Below are positions 41,374 to 50,085 of a stretch of 64,000 nucleotides of DNA, piece by piece. Every line of letters starts with the position of its first letter. The stretch's first letter is position 1. Below the pieces are notes generated by a model that saw nothing but the letters and a program-made list of their open reading frames with translations, made no database searches and was not told where the DNA came from. The position numbers and the translations under genes were made by a program. The stretch comes from Sinomicrobium oceani (GTDB lineage Bacteria; Bacteroidota; Bacteroidia; Flavobacteriales; Flavobacteriaceae): contig NZ_FPJE01000006.1 in the NCBI RefSeq assembly GCF_900119185.1, forward strand, positions 163,749 through 227,748. Direction: 5' to 3'.

Positions 41374-42198
41374 ATGTTTGATAAGGTCATTACCTATTTT
41401 GAGTCGATCGATCCCGTGATGGGGGCGTTAGTAGCTACGACATTCACATGGTTGGTTACCGCCGCCGGAGCTGCCCTGGTATTTTTGTTTAAAGGAATGA
41501 AGCGCGTTGTACTCGACGGAATGCTTGGCTTTACCGGTGGGGTTATGGTGGCCGCAAGTTTTTGGAGCCTGCTGGCTCCTGCCATAGCCATGAGCAAGGG
41601 GGAAGGCTTTGAAAAAGTGTTGCCGGCTGCTGCGGGTTTTGCTATGGGAGCTGCATTTCTTTTTGCATTGGACCGGCTTTTGCCGCATTTGCATATTAAT
41701 TTTAAGGAAAACAAAGCAGAAGGTGTGCAGACCGGATGGCATCGTACGACTTTACTGGTACTTGCTATTACGCTGCACAATATTCCCGAAGGGCTTGCCG
41801 TAGGTGTGCTTTTCGGAGGAGTGGCAGCCGGGATTCCGGAAGCCTCGATTGCCGGTGCGGTGATTCTCGCGGTGGGGATAGGGATCCAGAATTTTCCGGA
41901 AGGTATAGCCGTAGCCATGCCACTGCGAAGGCAAGGGATGAGCCGGAAAAAAAGTTTTTTCTACGGCCAGCTTTCGGCTATCGTAGAGCCTATGGCAGGC
42001 GTGTTGGGAGCTTTTGCAGTTTCCTTTTTTACACCGGTTTTGCCCTATGCACTCTCCTTTGCAGCCGGAGCTATGATCTTCGTGGTCGTAGAGGAAGTAA
42101 TTCCCGAAACCCAGCAGGATAAATATACCGATATTGCAACCCTTGGTTTTATAGGAGGATTTATTATCATGATGTCTTTAGACGTTGCTTTGGGTTAA
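41374..42198 (+). CDS. ZIP-family metal transporter
   Basis: A 274-residue protein with eight transmembrane segments. The TM4 metal site is HNIPEGLAVGVLFGG (His-x-x-x-Glu, near residue 130), the TM5 site is IQNFPEGIAVAMPL (near 170; the usual His of TM5 is Gln), and VEEVIPE lies in TM7. Between TM3 and TM4 is a short loop instead of a His-rich one. Probably imports zinc, iron or manganese; the DtxR-like partner favours Mn/Fe. Its stop codon overlaps the stop of the convergent FeoB-associated gene. Confidence 0.92.
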   Translation: MFDKVITYFESIDPVMGALVATTFTWLVTAAGAALVFLFKGMKRVVLDGMLGFTGGVMVAASFWSLLAPAIAMSKGEGFEKVLPAAAGFAMGAAFLFALDRLLPHLHINFKENKAEGVQTGWHRTTLLVLAITLHNIPEGLAVGVLFGGVAAGIPEASIAGAVILAVGIGIQNFPEGIAVAMPLRRQGMSRKKSFFYGQLSAIVEPMAGVLGAFAVSFFTPVLPYALSFAAGAMIFVVVEEVIPETQQDKYTDIATLGFIGGFIIMMSLDVALG

Positions 42199-42335
42199 TG
42201 ACAGCCGCAGTCACTGCCGTTACCACAGGATTTTTTGCTTTTCTTCTTCGGAAGTATAAATTTCCAAACGAGAAAACCTATGGCAATACCAAGGGCGATA
42301 TAGACTAATATGGATTGAATGTCGGGCATAGTCAT
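42195..42335 (-). CDS. FeoB-associated Cys-rich membrane protein
   Basis: A 46-residue peptide: MTMPDIQSILVYIALGIAIG, a single transmembrane helix (to ~25), then FILPKKKSKKSCGNGSDCGCH with three Cys and a terminal His. This is the PF12669 pattern found next to feoB. It probably sits beside the FeoB pore. The longer frame to 42485 runs through feoB and is rejected. It lies 23 bases after feoB and ends in a 4-base overlap with the ZIP stop codon. Confidence 0.92.
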   Translation of the reverse strand: MTMPDIQSILVYIALGIAIGFLVWKFILPKKKSKKSCGNGSDCGCH

Positions 42336-42358
42336 ATTATTTTTAGTTAACAGCTTAT

Positions 42359-44467
42359 TTATTTTAACACCTGGTAGGCAATAAGAGCTGTGATATAAGC
42401 AAAGGCACTCATAAAGACCAGTTGTATAATAGGCCATTTCCATCCGTTGGTCTCTCTTTTTACGATAGCTACAGTGCTCATACATTGCATGGCAAAAGCA
42501 TAAAAGAGCAACAGGGATACTCCTGTAGCAAGGTTAAACAATTTTTCGCCAGTAGCCGGGTTTATCTCCTTGGCCATACGGTTTTTTATGGTGTCTTCTT
42601 CTTCACTACCCACACTGTATATGGTGGCCAGAGTACCTACGAATACTTCTCTGGCTGCAAAAGAACTGACCAGGGCAATACCTATTTTCCAATCGTATCC
42701 CAAAGGTCTGATGGCTGGCTCTATGGCTTTGCCTACGATCCCGATATACGAATTTTCGAGCTGATAGGAAGCGATCTCGGTTTGGAGCTCCTCTTCACTG
42801 ATCACTGTTCCCTGGTGATGCTCGGTTACGATCTCCTCGGCATTGTCAAACCGTTCGGAAGGCCCGTTGGATGCCAGGAACCATAGGATAATAGAGATCG
42901 CCAGTATGATTTTACCGGCACCGAAAACAAAACTTTTGGTTTTTTCCACTACGGTAATCACCACGTTTTTCAACAGCGGGATCTTGTAGTTGGGCATTTC
43001 TACAACAAAGAAGGGTTTGGTTTTTGTTTTGAGTATTTTATGCAGAACATAAGCAGATCCCACGGCCGCAAGGAATCCGAGCAGATATAATATCATAAGC
43101 ATCAATCCCTGGTAATTGAGTCCCATGACACGTTTATCGGGGATGACCAGTGCGATAATGATAAGATATACGGGGAGCCTTGCAGAACATGTCATAAAAG
43201 GGGTGACCAGTATAGTAATTAACCGTTCTTTCCAGTTTTCGATATTCCTGGTAGCCATAACGGCCGGGATAGCACATGCTGCCCCCGATATTAAAGGCAC
43301 AACACTCTTCCCGCTCAGCCCGAAACGCCGCATGCCTTTGTCCATCAGAAAAACTACCCGGCTCATGTAACCGGATTCTTCAAGCAGGGCGATGAATAGA
43401 AACAGGAAAGCAATCTGGGGAATAAAAATAACAACACCACCGATACCGGGAATCAGGCCTTCGGAGATCAGGTCGGTAAAAACACCGGCAGGTAATATAC
43501 CTTTGGCCCATTCGCTGAGTGATGCAAACGATTCGTCTATAAAGTCCATCGGATATGCACTCCAGTTAAAGATAGCCTGGAACATGAGCAGTAAGATCCC
43601 GAAAAAGATAACATATCCCCATACCTTATGCGTCAGAATCCGGTCCAGTGAGGCTCTGAGTCCTTTTGCGGCATGCATATCGGTTGTGTAGGTATCCTTG
43701 AGTGTATTGTTTATAAACTGGTACCGGTGTATAGCCTCCTTTTGCTGTAATCTCTTGAGTTCCGAGCGCGATTTGGTATTGAACGAAGAGGTATCCGGGA
43801 CGGTATGCCGGTTGAGGTCGGCAAAATTGGCATCCTGGGTGATGACCAGCCATAATTTGTACAGATCCTGGTCGGGAAATGCATTTTGGAGACTGTCGAA
43901 ATAAGTGCGGTCTATAGCAGAGGCATTGACACAGGGTTCGGTAGATAAGCTGCGATAATCAAGGATAAGTTCTTTGATGCGATCTATTCCGGTGCCTTTC
44001 CTGGAACTTACCAGCGCAATCCTGGTGTTGAGTTTTTTTTCGAGAAGTGCCACGTCGAGGGAAATCCCTTTTCTGTCCATGCGGTCAGCCATGTTGATGA
44101 CCAGGATGGTGGGAAGTTTCAGATCTTTGATCTGCGTGAATAGCAAGAGATTTCTCTTGAGGTTTTCCACATCTGTAATGACCACCGCAACATCCGGGTA
44201 ATCTTTGTCTTTCTTGTTGAGTAACAACTCTATAACCAGGTTCTCATCCAGTGAGGTAGCGTTGAGGCTATAGGTGCCGGGGAGATCCAGGATGTGTGCT
44301 TTGACCCCTCGGGAAAGCTTGCATACGCCTTCTTTTTTCTCTACGGTGATGCCGGGATAGTTTCCTACTTTCTGGTTCAGACCGGTGAGTTGGTTGAAAA
44401 CCGAGGTTTTACCCGTATTCGGGTTACCGATAAGCGCTACCTTTATCTGCTTGTTCATCAGGCTCAT
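42359..44467 (-). CDS. feoB: Ferrous iron transporter B
   Basis: A 702-residue protein. The N-terminal G-domain has G1 GNPNTGKTSVFNQLTG (~14-29), G3 DLPGTYSL (~60) and G4 NMAD (~125). The transmembrane part contains the gate repeats GGVVIFIPQIAFLFLFIALLEESGYMSR (given in part) and SGAACAIPAVMATR, whose Cys is the conserved pore cysteine. It imports Fe2+ across the inner membrane. It overlaps feoA by 4 bases and is followed by the Cys-rich peptide. Confidence 0.96.
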   Translation of the reverse strand: MSLMNKQIKVALIGNPNTGKTSVFNQLTGLNQKVGNYPGITVEKKEGVCKLSRGVKAHILDLPGTYSLNATSLDENLVIELLLNKKDKDYPDVAVVITDVENLKRNLLLFTQIKDLKLPTILVINMADRMDRKGISLDVALLEKKLNTRIALVSSRKGTGIDRIKELILDYRSLSTEPCVNASAIDRTYFDSLQNAFPDQDLYKLWLVITQDANFADLNRHTVPDTSSFNTKSRSELKRLQQKEAIHRYQFINNTLKDTYTTDMHAAKGLRASLDRILTHKVWGYVIFFGILLLMFQAIFNWSAYPMDFIDESFASLSEWAKGILPAGVFTDLISEGLIPGIGGVVIFIPQIAFLFLFIALLEESGYMSRVVFLMDKGMRRFGLSGKSVVPLISGAACAIPAVMATRNIENWKERLITILVTPFMTCSARLPVYLIIIALVIPDKRVMGLNYQGLMLMILYLLGFLAAVGSAYVLHKILKTKTKPFFVVEMPNYKIPLLKNVVITVVEKTKSFVFGAGKIILAISIILWFLASNGPSERFDNAEEIVTEHHQGTVISEEELQTEIASYQLENSYIGIVGKAIEPAIRPLGYDWKIGIALVSSFAAREVFVGTLATIYSVGSEEEDTIKNRMAKEINPATGEKLFNLATGVSLLLFYAFAMQCMSTVAIVKRETNGWKWPIIQLVFMSAFAYITALIAYQVLK

Positions 44468-44709
44468 AATTCCGTGGTTTCATTAATTTTTTCAATCTCT
44501 ATAAGCAAGGCGGTTTCACGCCTTATCGAAAGAAAAGAACCGTTGATGTTAAGGTACAGAGGGTCCCGGAAAGGAGCAACCTGTAGTAGTTCTACCTGGT
44601 TGCCGGGAAGGCATCCCATTTCAAACAATTTTACAGGAATGATGTCTATTGGAATATCCGTTATAATCCCTTTTTCACCGCGTTTGAGATGTGCTATAGT
44701 TGTTTTCAA
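44464..44709 (-). CDS. feoA: Ferrous iron transport protein A
   Basis: An 81-residue SH3-like FeoA: IAHLKRGEKGIITDIP, KLFEMGCLPGNQVELLQVAPF, DPLYLNINGSFLSIRRETALLIEIE. It is an accessory of FeoB. The only usable start is a TTG at 44709 (an in-frame TAA lies 2 codons upstream and no ATG precedes the conserved core), so this is a UUG-started gene. Translation is coupled to feoB through an ATGA overlap. Confidence 0.93.
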   Translation of the reverse strand: MKTTIAHLKRGEKGIITDIPIDIIPVKLFEMGCLPGNQVELLQVAPFRDPLYLNINGSFLSIRRETALLIEIEKINETTEL

Positions 44710-44736
44710 TTTTTATTTAGAATCAATTTAAGTAGC

Positions 44737-44762
44737 CAAAAATAAGACAAAAAGTTAGCTTA
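44737..44762 (-). promoter_or_regulatory. feo promoter with DtxR-like half-palindrome
   Basis: A minus-strand TATTTTTG (44737-44744) lies 28 bases before feoA. The plus-strand GTTAGCTTA (44754-44762) matches 8 of 9 bases of the GTTAGCCTA core of DtxR-type boxes. It lies just upstream of the -7 element, where a repressor would compete with polymerase. The site is not a full palindrome. Confidence 0.4.
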
Positions 44763-44918
44763 GAAAAATAAGTGTTAACTAATTAAAATTACAGGGGTTG
44801 GCAAAACTAAGGGATTAACAGGGAGATAAGCGCATTTTGACTCAAAATATGCAGGAAAACTTTAACATCTTTTTAGGTTTTGCCCCGCTTTTCCGGTGTT
44901 TTTATGAATGTTACGGAA

Positions 44919-45584
44919 TTATTCGGCCTTTAGTATTTCGATATCATGGATAAGTTTGTCCATGTCCTCCGGGTTGGTACCGTCATAAAAACCGCGAATT
45001 CGTTTCTTTTTATCTACGAGGATAAAGTTTTCGGTATGGATCATATCATAGAGACCTCCGTCCCCGTCATTCAGTACGGCGAGATAGGATTTTCTGGCCA
45101 GTTCGTAGATCTGTTTCTTATCGCCCGTAACGAGATTCCATTTCCGGTCGTTTACGCCTTTGTCCAACGCATATTTTTTGAGCTGTGGCACCGAGTCTAT
45201 TTGTGGTGTTACGGAGTGGGAGAGAAGCATGACATCGTCATAAGGCATGGTCTTTTTCTGGATTTCGGCCATATTACCGGTCATAATGGGGCATATCGTA
45301 GGGCAGGTCGTAAAAAAGAAATCGGCAACATAGATCTTGTCTTTATAATTGTCCTGGGTAATCGTATCTCCGTTCTGATTTATCAGTTTGAAATCGGCTA
45401 TGGTATGATATTTTTTTACATACTGTATGGTGCTGTCCACCAGTTCTGCCTTAACCATAGAAGGTTGGTATATGGGAAGCGTTTCCTGGGGTTTCAGCGC
45501 ATTATAAAACAGGGTGATGATAATGGCCGAAAGAATGAAAAGGGTAAGGGCCAGATATTTGAATTTGCTGAAAAACCGTAACAT
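44919..45584 (-). CDS. SCO1/SenC-family thioredoxin-fold protein
   Basis: A 221-residue protein with one N-terminal transmembrane anchor (YLALTLFILSAIIITLFYNAL). The thioredoxin-like domain carries the copper/redox motif FFFTTCPTICPIM (CxxxC), with the third ligand His in LLSHSVTP... or the later HTENFILVDKKKRIRGFYDG segment. The family delivers copper to cytochrome c oxidase or acts as a redox protein. No oxidase genes are in the window. Confidence 0.94.
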   Translation of the reverse strand: MLRFFSKFKYLALTLFILSAIIITLFYNALKPQETLPIYQPSMVKAELVDSTIQYVKKYHTIADFKLINQNGDTITQDNYKDKIYVADFFFTTCPTICPIMTGNMAEIQKKTMPYDDVMLLSHSVTPQIDSVPQLKKYALDKGVNDRKWNLVTGDKKQIYELARKSYLAVLNDGDGGLYDMIHTENFILVDKKKRIRGFYDGTNPEDMDKLIHDIEILKAE

Positions 45585-45616
45585 GGAGACGTGTTTTTAG
45601 GATTGGAACCGGAGTA

Positions 45617-45624
45617 CAAAATTA
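45617..45624 (-). promoter_or_regulatory. TAATTTTG -7 element of the SCO1 gene
   Basis: The minus-strand octamer fits TAnnTTTG, 32 bases before the SCO1 start. Confidence 0.4.
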
Positions 45625-45718
45625 ATGAATTGTTCCGTGTCCCGTATCGTAAGGGAGCTTTTAATTAGCGCTTTTAACATTAAATTATATAACGTTTCTT
45701 CCTGATCGTGAATTGCTT

Positions 45719-47074
45719 TTAGCCTACGATCATACCGGCCAGAGTTGCAGAGAGCAGGGAGGCAAGTGTTCCGCCGAGTACGGCCTTCATGCCGAATTCG
45801 GACAGGGTTTTGCGTTTTCCCGGTGCCAGGGAGCCTATACCGCCGATTTGTATACCTATAGATGCGAAATTGGCAAATCCGCAAAGCATATACGTAGCCA
45901 TGATGATCGATTTGTTATAGGTGAAATGAAGCGGTTGTGTGGCATCTTTCAGTTCCGAAAGTTGTATATATCCGACAAATTCGCTCGCAGCAAGCTTTAC
46001 TCCCAGAAGCTGTCCCATGAGCGCCATATCTTCTTTCGCTACACCGATTACCCACATAAGCGGGGCAAAGACATAGCCGAGAATAAGTTCGAGCGACAAG
46101 CGGTTGTAGGGGGTATGATCGGCTACCCAGCCGTTGATGTTACCTATTTCTCCTATTTTGAGCATACCATAATTGATCATGGCAATAAAAGCGACAAAAA
46201 CAAGCAGCATAGCAGCTACATTTGCGGCGAGTTTCAGTCCTTCCGTAGTTCCTGTAGCCATGGCATCGAGTAAGTTGGAACCGATGTTTTGTTTGGAAAC
46301 TTCTACGACTTCGCTTACGTTTTCGGTTTGAGGTACCAGTATTTTGGATACTACAATAGCTCCCGGTGCCGCCATTACCGAGGCAGCGAGAAGGTGTCGC
46401 GCAAATTCCAGTCTCAGGGCTTCATCCGATCCGCCGAGAAAGCCGATATATGCAGCCAGAACACCGCCGGCGACAGTGGCCATTCCACCTACCATGACCA
46501 ATAAGATCTCGGAGCGGTTCATTTTTTCCAGGTAAGCTTTGATCATCAGGGGAGACTCCGTTTGTCCCAGGAAGATATTTCCTGCTACAGACAGGCTTTC
46601 CGCTCCCGAAATTTTAAGGAGTTTGGTGAGTAGCCAGGCCAGGGCTTTGACAACCTTCTGGATAATGCCGAGGTAAAATAGTACGGAGGTCAGTGCCGAA
46701 AAGAAAATAATAGTCGGTAATATGGTAATAGCAAAGTTAATAAGCGGGCTTTCTATTTTGTTGGTAATAAAGGAGCTGAAAAGGAAACTTGTGCCGGCCT
46801 CGGTAAATGTCAGTATTTTATTGAAAGCCTTTCCGAGAATGGTAAATATTGCCCGTATGAAGGGAACCTTGAGAACGCCTATGGCGAGGACGAGTTGTGC
46901 AAGAAGCCCGAGACCTACCGTGCGCCAGTTTATGGCTTTCCTGTTACTGCTGAATACGTAGGCAATGGCTATGAGTACGACCATTCCCAGGATGCCTCTT
47001 CCCAAACCGTATAATGAGAAGCCCTGGCTGGGTTCTATAGCGGCGTTCAGGAAAACGAGTAGAAATCTGTGCAT
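45719..47074 (-). CDS. Concentrative nucleoside transporter (NupC/CNT family)
   Basis: A 451-residue membrane protein with ~10 hydrophobic helices. Family phrases are SVAGNIFLGQTESPLMIKAYL (near residue 165), GGMATVAGGVLAAYI, SLELILGYVFAPLMWVIGV and SIGIQIGGIGSLAPGKRKTLSEFGMKAVLGG (in part). It imports nucleosides driven by a Na+ or H+ gradient. A sodium- or proton-pumping pyrophosphatase is encoded elsewhere in the window. It follows the DUF151 gene by 9 bases and is probably co-transcribed with it. Confidence 0.95.
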   Translation of the reverse strand: MHRFLLVFLNAAIEPSQGFSLYGLGRGILGMVVLIAIAYVFSSNRKAINWRTVGLGLLAQLVLAIGVLKVPFIRAIFTILGKAFNKILTFTEAGTSFLFSSFITNKIESPLINFAITILPTIIFFSALTSVLFYLGIIQKVVKALAWLLTKLLKISGAESLSVAGNIFLGQTESPLMIKAYLEKMNRSEILLVMVGGMATVAGGVLAAYIGFLGGSDEALRLEFARHLLAASVMAAPGAIVVSKILVPQTENVSEVVEVSKQNIGSNLLDAMATGTTEGLKLAANVAAMLLVFVAFIAMINYGMLKIGEIGNINGWVADHTPYNRLSLELILGYVFAPLMWVIGVAKEDMALMGQLLGVKLAASEFVGYIQLSELKDATQPLHFTYNKSIIMATYMLCGFANFASIGIQIGGIGSLAPGKRKTLSEFGMKAVLGGTLASLLSATLAGMIVG

Positions 47075-47083
47075 GTGATAGGA

Positions 47084-47704
47084 TTATTTTTTTTCGCGCT
47101 TGGATATCTCATCCCTGAGCTTCACAGCTTTTTCGTAGTCTTCATTGGTAACGGCCGCTTCCAGCATTTTGTGGAGTTCCTGAAGGGTCAGTGCGCTGTA
47201 ATCTTCGGAAGCTTTGGCTACATCTTCATTGCCCGAAACAATGTCTTCCGAGAGTATTTCCTCTTCCTTCTGATCCTTGTCTTTCGCAGAAAAACTAAGG
47301 TATATTCCTGCTTTGTCCAGGATATTCTTGTAGGTGAAGATCGGTGCGCTAAAACGAAGGGCGAGGGCAATGGCATCGCTGGTGCGCGCGTCAATAATCT
47401 CTTCGATCTTGTCCCTTTCGCAAATAATACTGGAATAGAAGACCCCGTCGACCAGTTTGTGTATAATGACCTGTTTGACAACGATATCGAAGCGATCTGC
47501 AAAGTTTTTGAACAGGTCATGCGTCAATGGTCTCGGTGGTTTGATCTCTTTTTCCAGAGCTATGGCAATGGATTGTGCTTCGAAGGCACCGATAACAATG
47601 GGAAGTTTACGGTCTCCTTCCACTTCATTGAGAATAAGGGCGTAAGCGCCATTTTGTGTTTGGCTGTACGATATTCCTTTTATGTTTAACCTGACTAAAC
47701 TCAT
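47084..47704 (-). CDS. DUF151 bifunctional-nuclease-like protein with UvrB/C motif
   Basis: A 206-residue protein. The DUF151 domain (~1-130) shows YALILNEVEGDRKLPIVIGAFEAQSIAIALE, RPLTHDLFKNFADRF and IDARTSDAIALALRFSAPIFT (quoted in parts). A UVR motif at the C-terminus (LHKMLEAAVTNEDYEKAVKLRDEI) matches that of UvrB/UvrC. The family is linked to nuclease activity in plants and mycobacteria; the bacterial role is unclear. It forms a two-gene unit with the nucleoside transporter. Confidence 0.92.
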   Translation of the reverse strand: MSLVRLNIKGISYSQTQNGAYALILNEVEGDRKLPIVIGAFEAQSIAIALEKEIKPPRPLTHDLFKNFADRFDIVVKQVIIHKLVDGVFYSSIICERDKIEEIIDARTSDAIALALRFSAPIFTYKNILDKAGIYLSFSAKDKDQKEEEILSEDIVSGNEDVAKASEDYSALTLQELHKMLEAAVTNEDYEKAVKLRDEISKREKK

Positions 47705-47873
47705 ATTTTATATACAACTGGGCATAAAAATTTCACCTCAATTTTAGGCAAAGATGAAAAAATTTCGTGCGAATTCCTCACTGTCCGGCCTCGAATTTAT
47801 ATTTTGAGAGGTCAGTCCCTTAATATCCATGGTTTTTCTGAACCCACCGGGACCGCTTGTACAGTAGAAAAAT

Positions 47874-47921
47874 AAAGGGCTGCCAGGATCCGGGATAGCT
47901 CCCTGTCCAAGCAGCCCTTCA
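47874..47921 (-). terminator. Terminator of the etfBA operon
   Basis: AAGGGCTGC and GCAGCCCTT (47876-47884 and 47911-47919 approx.) form the stem with a structured 26-base loop (GGATCC/GGGA..TCCC). A T-rich stretch follows leftward. It lies 20 bases past the etfA stop. Confidence 0.7.
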
Positions 47922-47941
47922 AGGGCACAATTTACCAAAAA

Positions 47942-48910
47942 TTATGAGTTTTGTGCTTTAAATTCCTTTAATTTTTCGATGAGTGCAGGAACGACTTCGA
48001 AGGCATCGCCCACTACACCATAATCTGCAGCTTTGAAGAAAGGAGCTTCCGGGTCGGTATTGATAACTACCTTGACCTTAGAGGCATTGATCCCTGCAAG
48101 ATGCTGTATGGCTCCTGATATCCCTATGGCGATATACAGATTGGCAGCTACCGGCTTTCCGGTCTGTCCCACGTGTTCACCATGCGGTCTCCATCCCATG
48201 TCGGATACCGGTTTGGAGCAGGCGGTGGCAGCACCGAGAACATCGGCCAGTTCTTCTATCATTCCCCAATTTTCAGGACCCTTGAGGCCGCGTCCGCCGG
48301 ACACCACGATCTCTGCATCTGCAATAGTAACCTTTCCTGTGGTTTTGTCTACCGATTCGGTACCGATTGCAAAATCATTGTCGTTTAATGCAGGGGCAAA
48401 GGTCTCTTCGGCAGCGGCTCCGTTTGCCTCTTTGAGACCGAAGGAGTTTTTGGAAAGCCCGATAAGTTTTACATCGGTACGGATCTCTGTAATGTTAAAA
48501 GCCTTGTTGGTGAAGGCTGTACGCTTTACACGGAAAGGATCTGTGCTTTCCGGAAGAGCCACTACGTTCGGAGCATACCCGGCTTCGAGATTTATGGCCA
48601 GAACGGGAGCAAGGTATTTGTCATTGGCACTGGAACTGATAATGACAATACCTGCATTTTCCTGGGCAGCAGCCTGCTTTATAACATCTGCATAAGCGCG
48701 TGCGTTGAATCCTTTCAGTTTTTCATCAGATACTTTCAGGACTTTATCCACGCCGTATTTGCCGAGTTCTGCGGTGTTGTCCGCATTTACGGCTACGGCG
48801 GTAACCGTAGTGCCGGTCTGTCCGGCGAGGGCCTTAGCATACGATGCGACTTCAAATGCCGTTTTTTTGAGTTTTCCTCCTTCGGATTCCGTATATATTA
48901 AAATAGACAT
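47942..48910 (-). CDS. etfA: Electron transfer flavoprotein, alpha subunit
   Basis: A 322-residue protein. Domain I (~1-190) has VTAVAVNADNTAELGKYGVDKVL. The FAD-binding C-terminal domain has the family signature VVSGGRGLKGPENW (~210), GWRPHGEHVGQTGKPVAANLYIAIGISGAIQHLAGI (in part) and INTDPEAPFFKAADYGVVGD. With EtfB it shuttles electrons from acyl-CoA dehydrogenases to the quinone pool. It follows etfB by 52 bases. Confidence 0.97.
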   Translation of the reverse strand: MSILIYTESEGGKLKKTAFEVASYAKALAGQTGTTVTAVAVNADNTAELGKYGVDKVLKVSDEKLKGFNARAYADVIKQAAAQENAGIVIISSSANDKYLAPVLAINLEAGYAPNVVALPESTDPFRVKRTAFTNKAFNITEIRTDVKLIGLSKNSFGLKEANGAAAEETFAPALNDNDFAIGTESVDKTTGKVTIADAEIVVSGGRGLKGPENWGMIEELADVLGAATACSKPVSDMGWRPHGEHVGQTGKPVAANLYIAIGISGAIQHLAGINASKVKVVINTDPEAPFFKAADYGVVGDAFEVVPALIEKLKEFKAQNS

Positions 48911-48962
48911 ATTTTTCTTTTTTTGAGGTTTTACGATAGGATTTCTTAGCGTAAAAGCCGGA

Positions 48963-49709
48963 TTAGATCACTTTGGCTTCGTTGTGCAATAAGCTGATCA
49001 ACTCATCGAGGTTGTCCGGAGATACCAGTTTGACCTCACCTTTAGGTGCGGGCTTTTCAAATTTTACCGCCGTAGTCTGGCTTTGGGCTTCTTCCGGTTC
49101 GAGTACCGTCAGTTTCTTTTGTCTGGCCATCATAATACCTCTCATGTTGGGGATGCGAAGATCGCTTTCCTCTACCAATCCTTTTTGTCCTCCTATGATG
49201 AGGGGCAGGGCACATTTTACGGTTTCCTTGCCACCGTCTATCTCTCTTGTAGCCGTAGCCTCGTTGTTTTCGACCTCAAGGCCTATACAGGTATTGACAA
49301 AATTGGCACCGGTGAGGGCGGCAAGCATACCCGGAACCATTCCTCCGTTATAGTCTATGGATTCCCGGCCGGCTATAACCAGGTCATATCCCCCGTCCTT
49401 TACAATTTTGGCAAGTTGCCGGGCAACAAAAAAACCATCGGTAGCTTCTGCATTGACCCTGATAGCTTCGTCTGCACCTATAGCCAGAGCTTTGCGAAGG
49501 GTAGGTTCTGTTTCAGGTCCGCCTACATTGACCACCGTGACCGAAGCACCCTGTTTTTCTTTGAACCACATGGCCCTGGTCAGACCGAACTCATCATTGG
49601 GATTAATTACAAACTGTACGCCGTTGGTGTCGAATTTGGTGTCGCCATCCGAAAAGTTAATTTTGGAGGTTGTATCCGGAACGTGACTGATACATACTAA
49701 TATCTTCAT
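48963..49709 (-). CDS. etfB: Electron transfer flavoprotein, beta subunit
   Basis: A 248-residue AMP-binding subunit from ATG 49709 (MKILVCISHVPDTTSKINF). Motifs are NPNDEFGLTRAMWFKE, LAIGADEAIRVNA, DLVIAGRESIDYNGGMVPGMLA and ALPLIIGGQKGL. The longer frame to 49832 lacks these features and crosses the leader. It is first gene of etfBA. The promoter carries a 28-bp perfect palindrome. The leader (~110 nt) contains a direct repeat CTTCGGACTT (near 49757-49785). Confidence 0.96.
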   Translation of the reverse strand: MKILVCISHVPDTTSKINFSDGDTKFDTNGVQFVINPNDEFGLTRAMWFKEKQGASVTVVNVGGPETEPTLRKALAIGADEAIRVNAEATDGFFVARQLAKIVKDGGYDLVIAGRESIDYNGGMVPGMLAALTGANFVNTCIGLEVENNEATATREIDGGKETVKCALPLIIGGQKGLVEESDLRIPNMRGIMMARQKKLTVLEPEEAQSQTTAVKFEKPAPKGEVKLVSPDNLDELISLLHNEAKVI

Positions 49710-49829
49710 GTTTCTGTTTTTTGGGATTTTGACCGAAGATAAAGGCAGAAAAAATACTTCGGACTTTAGCCTTCGGACTTCTGTCTTAATTTGATTTAAA
49801 TAATCGTTACGAAGATAGAGAATATTTTC

Positions 49830-49858
49830 CAAAAATACTATGCGCGCATAGTATTTTT
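49830..49858. promoter_or_regulatory. 28-bp perfect palindrome on the etfBA promoter
   Basis: AAAAATACTATGCG (49831-49844) is followed directly by its inverse CGCATAGTATTTTT (49845-49858). The minus-strand -7 element TATTTTTG (49830-49837) overlaps its left arm. The position and perfect dyad point to an operator for a dimeric repressor, plausibly of fatty-acid/acyl-CoA catabolism. Confidence 0.7.
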
Positions 49859-50031
49859 TTGAAGAAATTTTCAGGTTTTATACTTTGAAGAGCGCCTGTG
49901 GTACAACGTGAAGAATAGGGGAGGGTGATGTTGTTTCTTCGGTTTGTAGTGATGAGCATGGTCGAAACAAGAAAGGGTAGGAGAGTTACAAAATTTATGA
50001 AAATGCGGGCCATAAAAATTTTATTTATTAC

Positions 50032-50039
50032 TATTTTTG
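50032..50039 (+). promoter_or_regulatory. TATTTTTG -7 element of pdhB
   Basis: The octamer fits TAnnTTTG, 46 bases before the pdhB start. It is followed by a CTTCG..CGAAG mini-hairpin in the leader. Confidence 0.4.
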
Positions 50040-50085
50040 CTTCGTTTACACGAAGATGCTGTTTTATTCAATATTAATATAGTAC

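Noticed and set aside
47744..47938. A 64-codon frame after etfA
   Set aside because: It is inside the etfA terminator region and has no recognisable feature.
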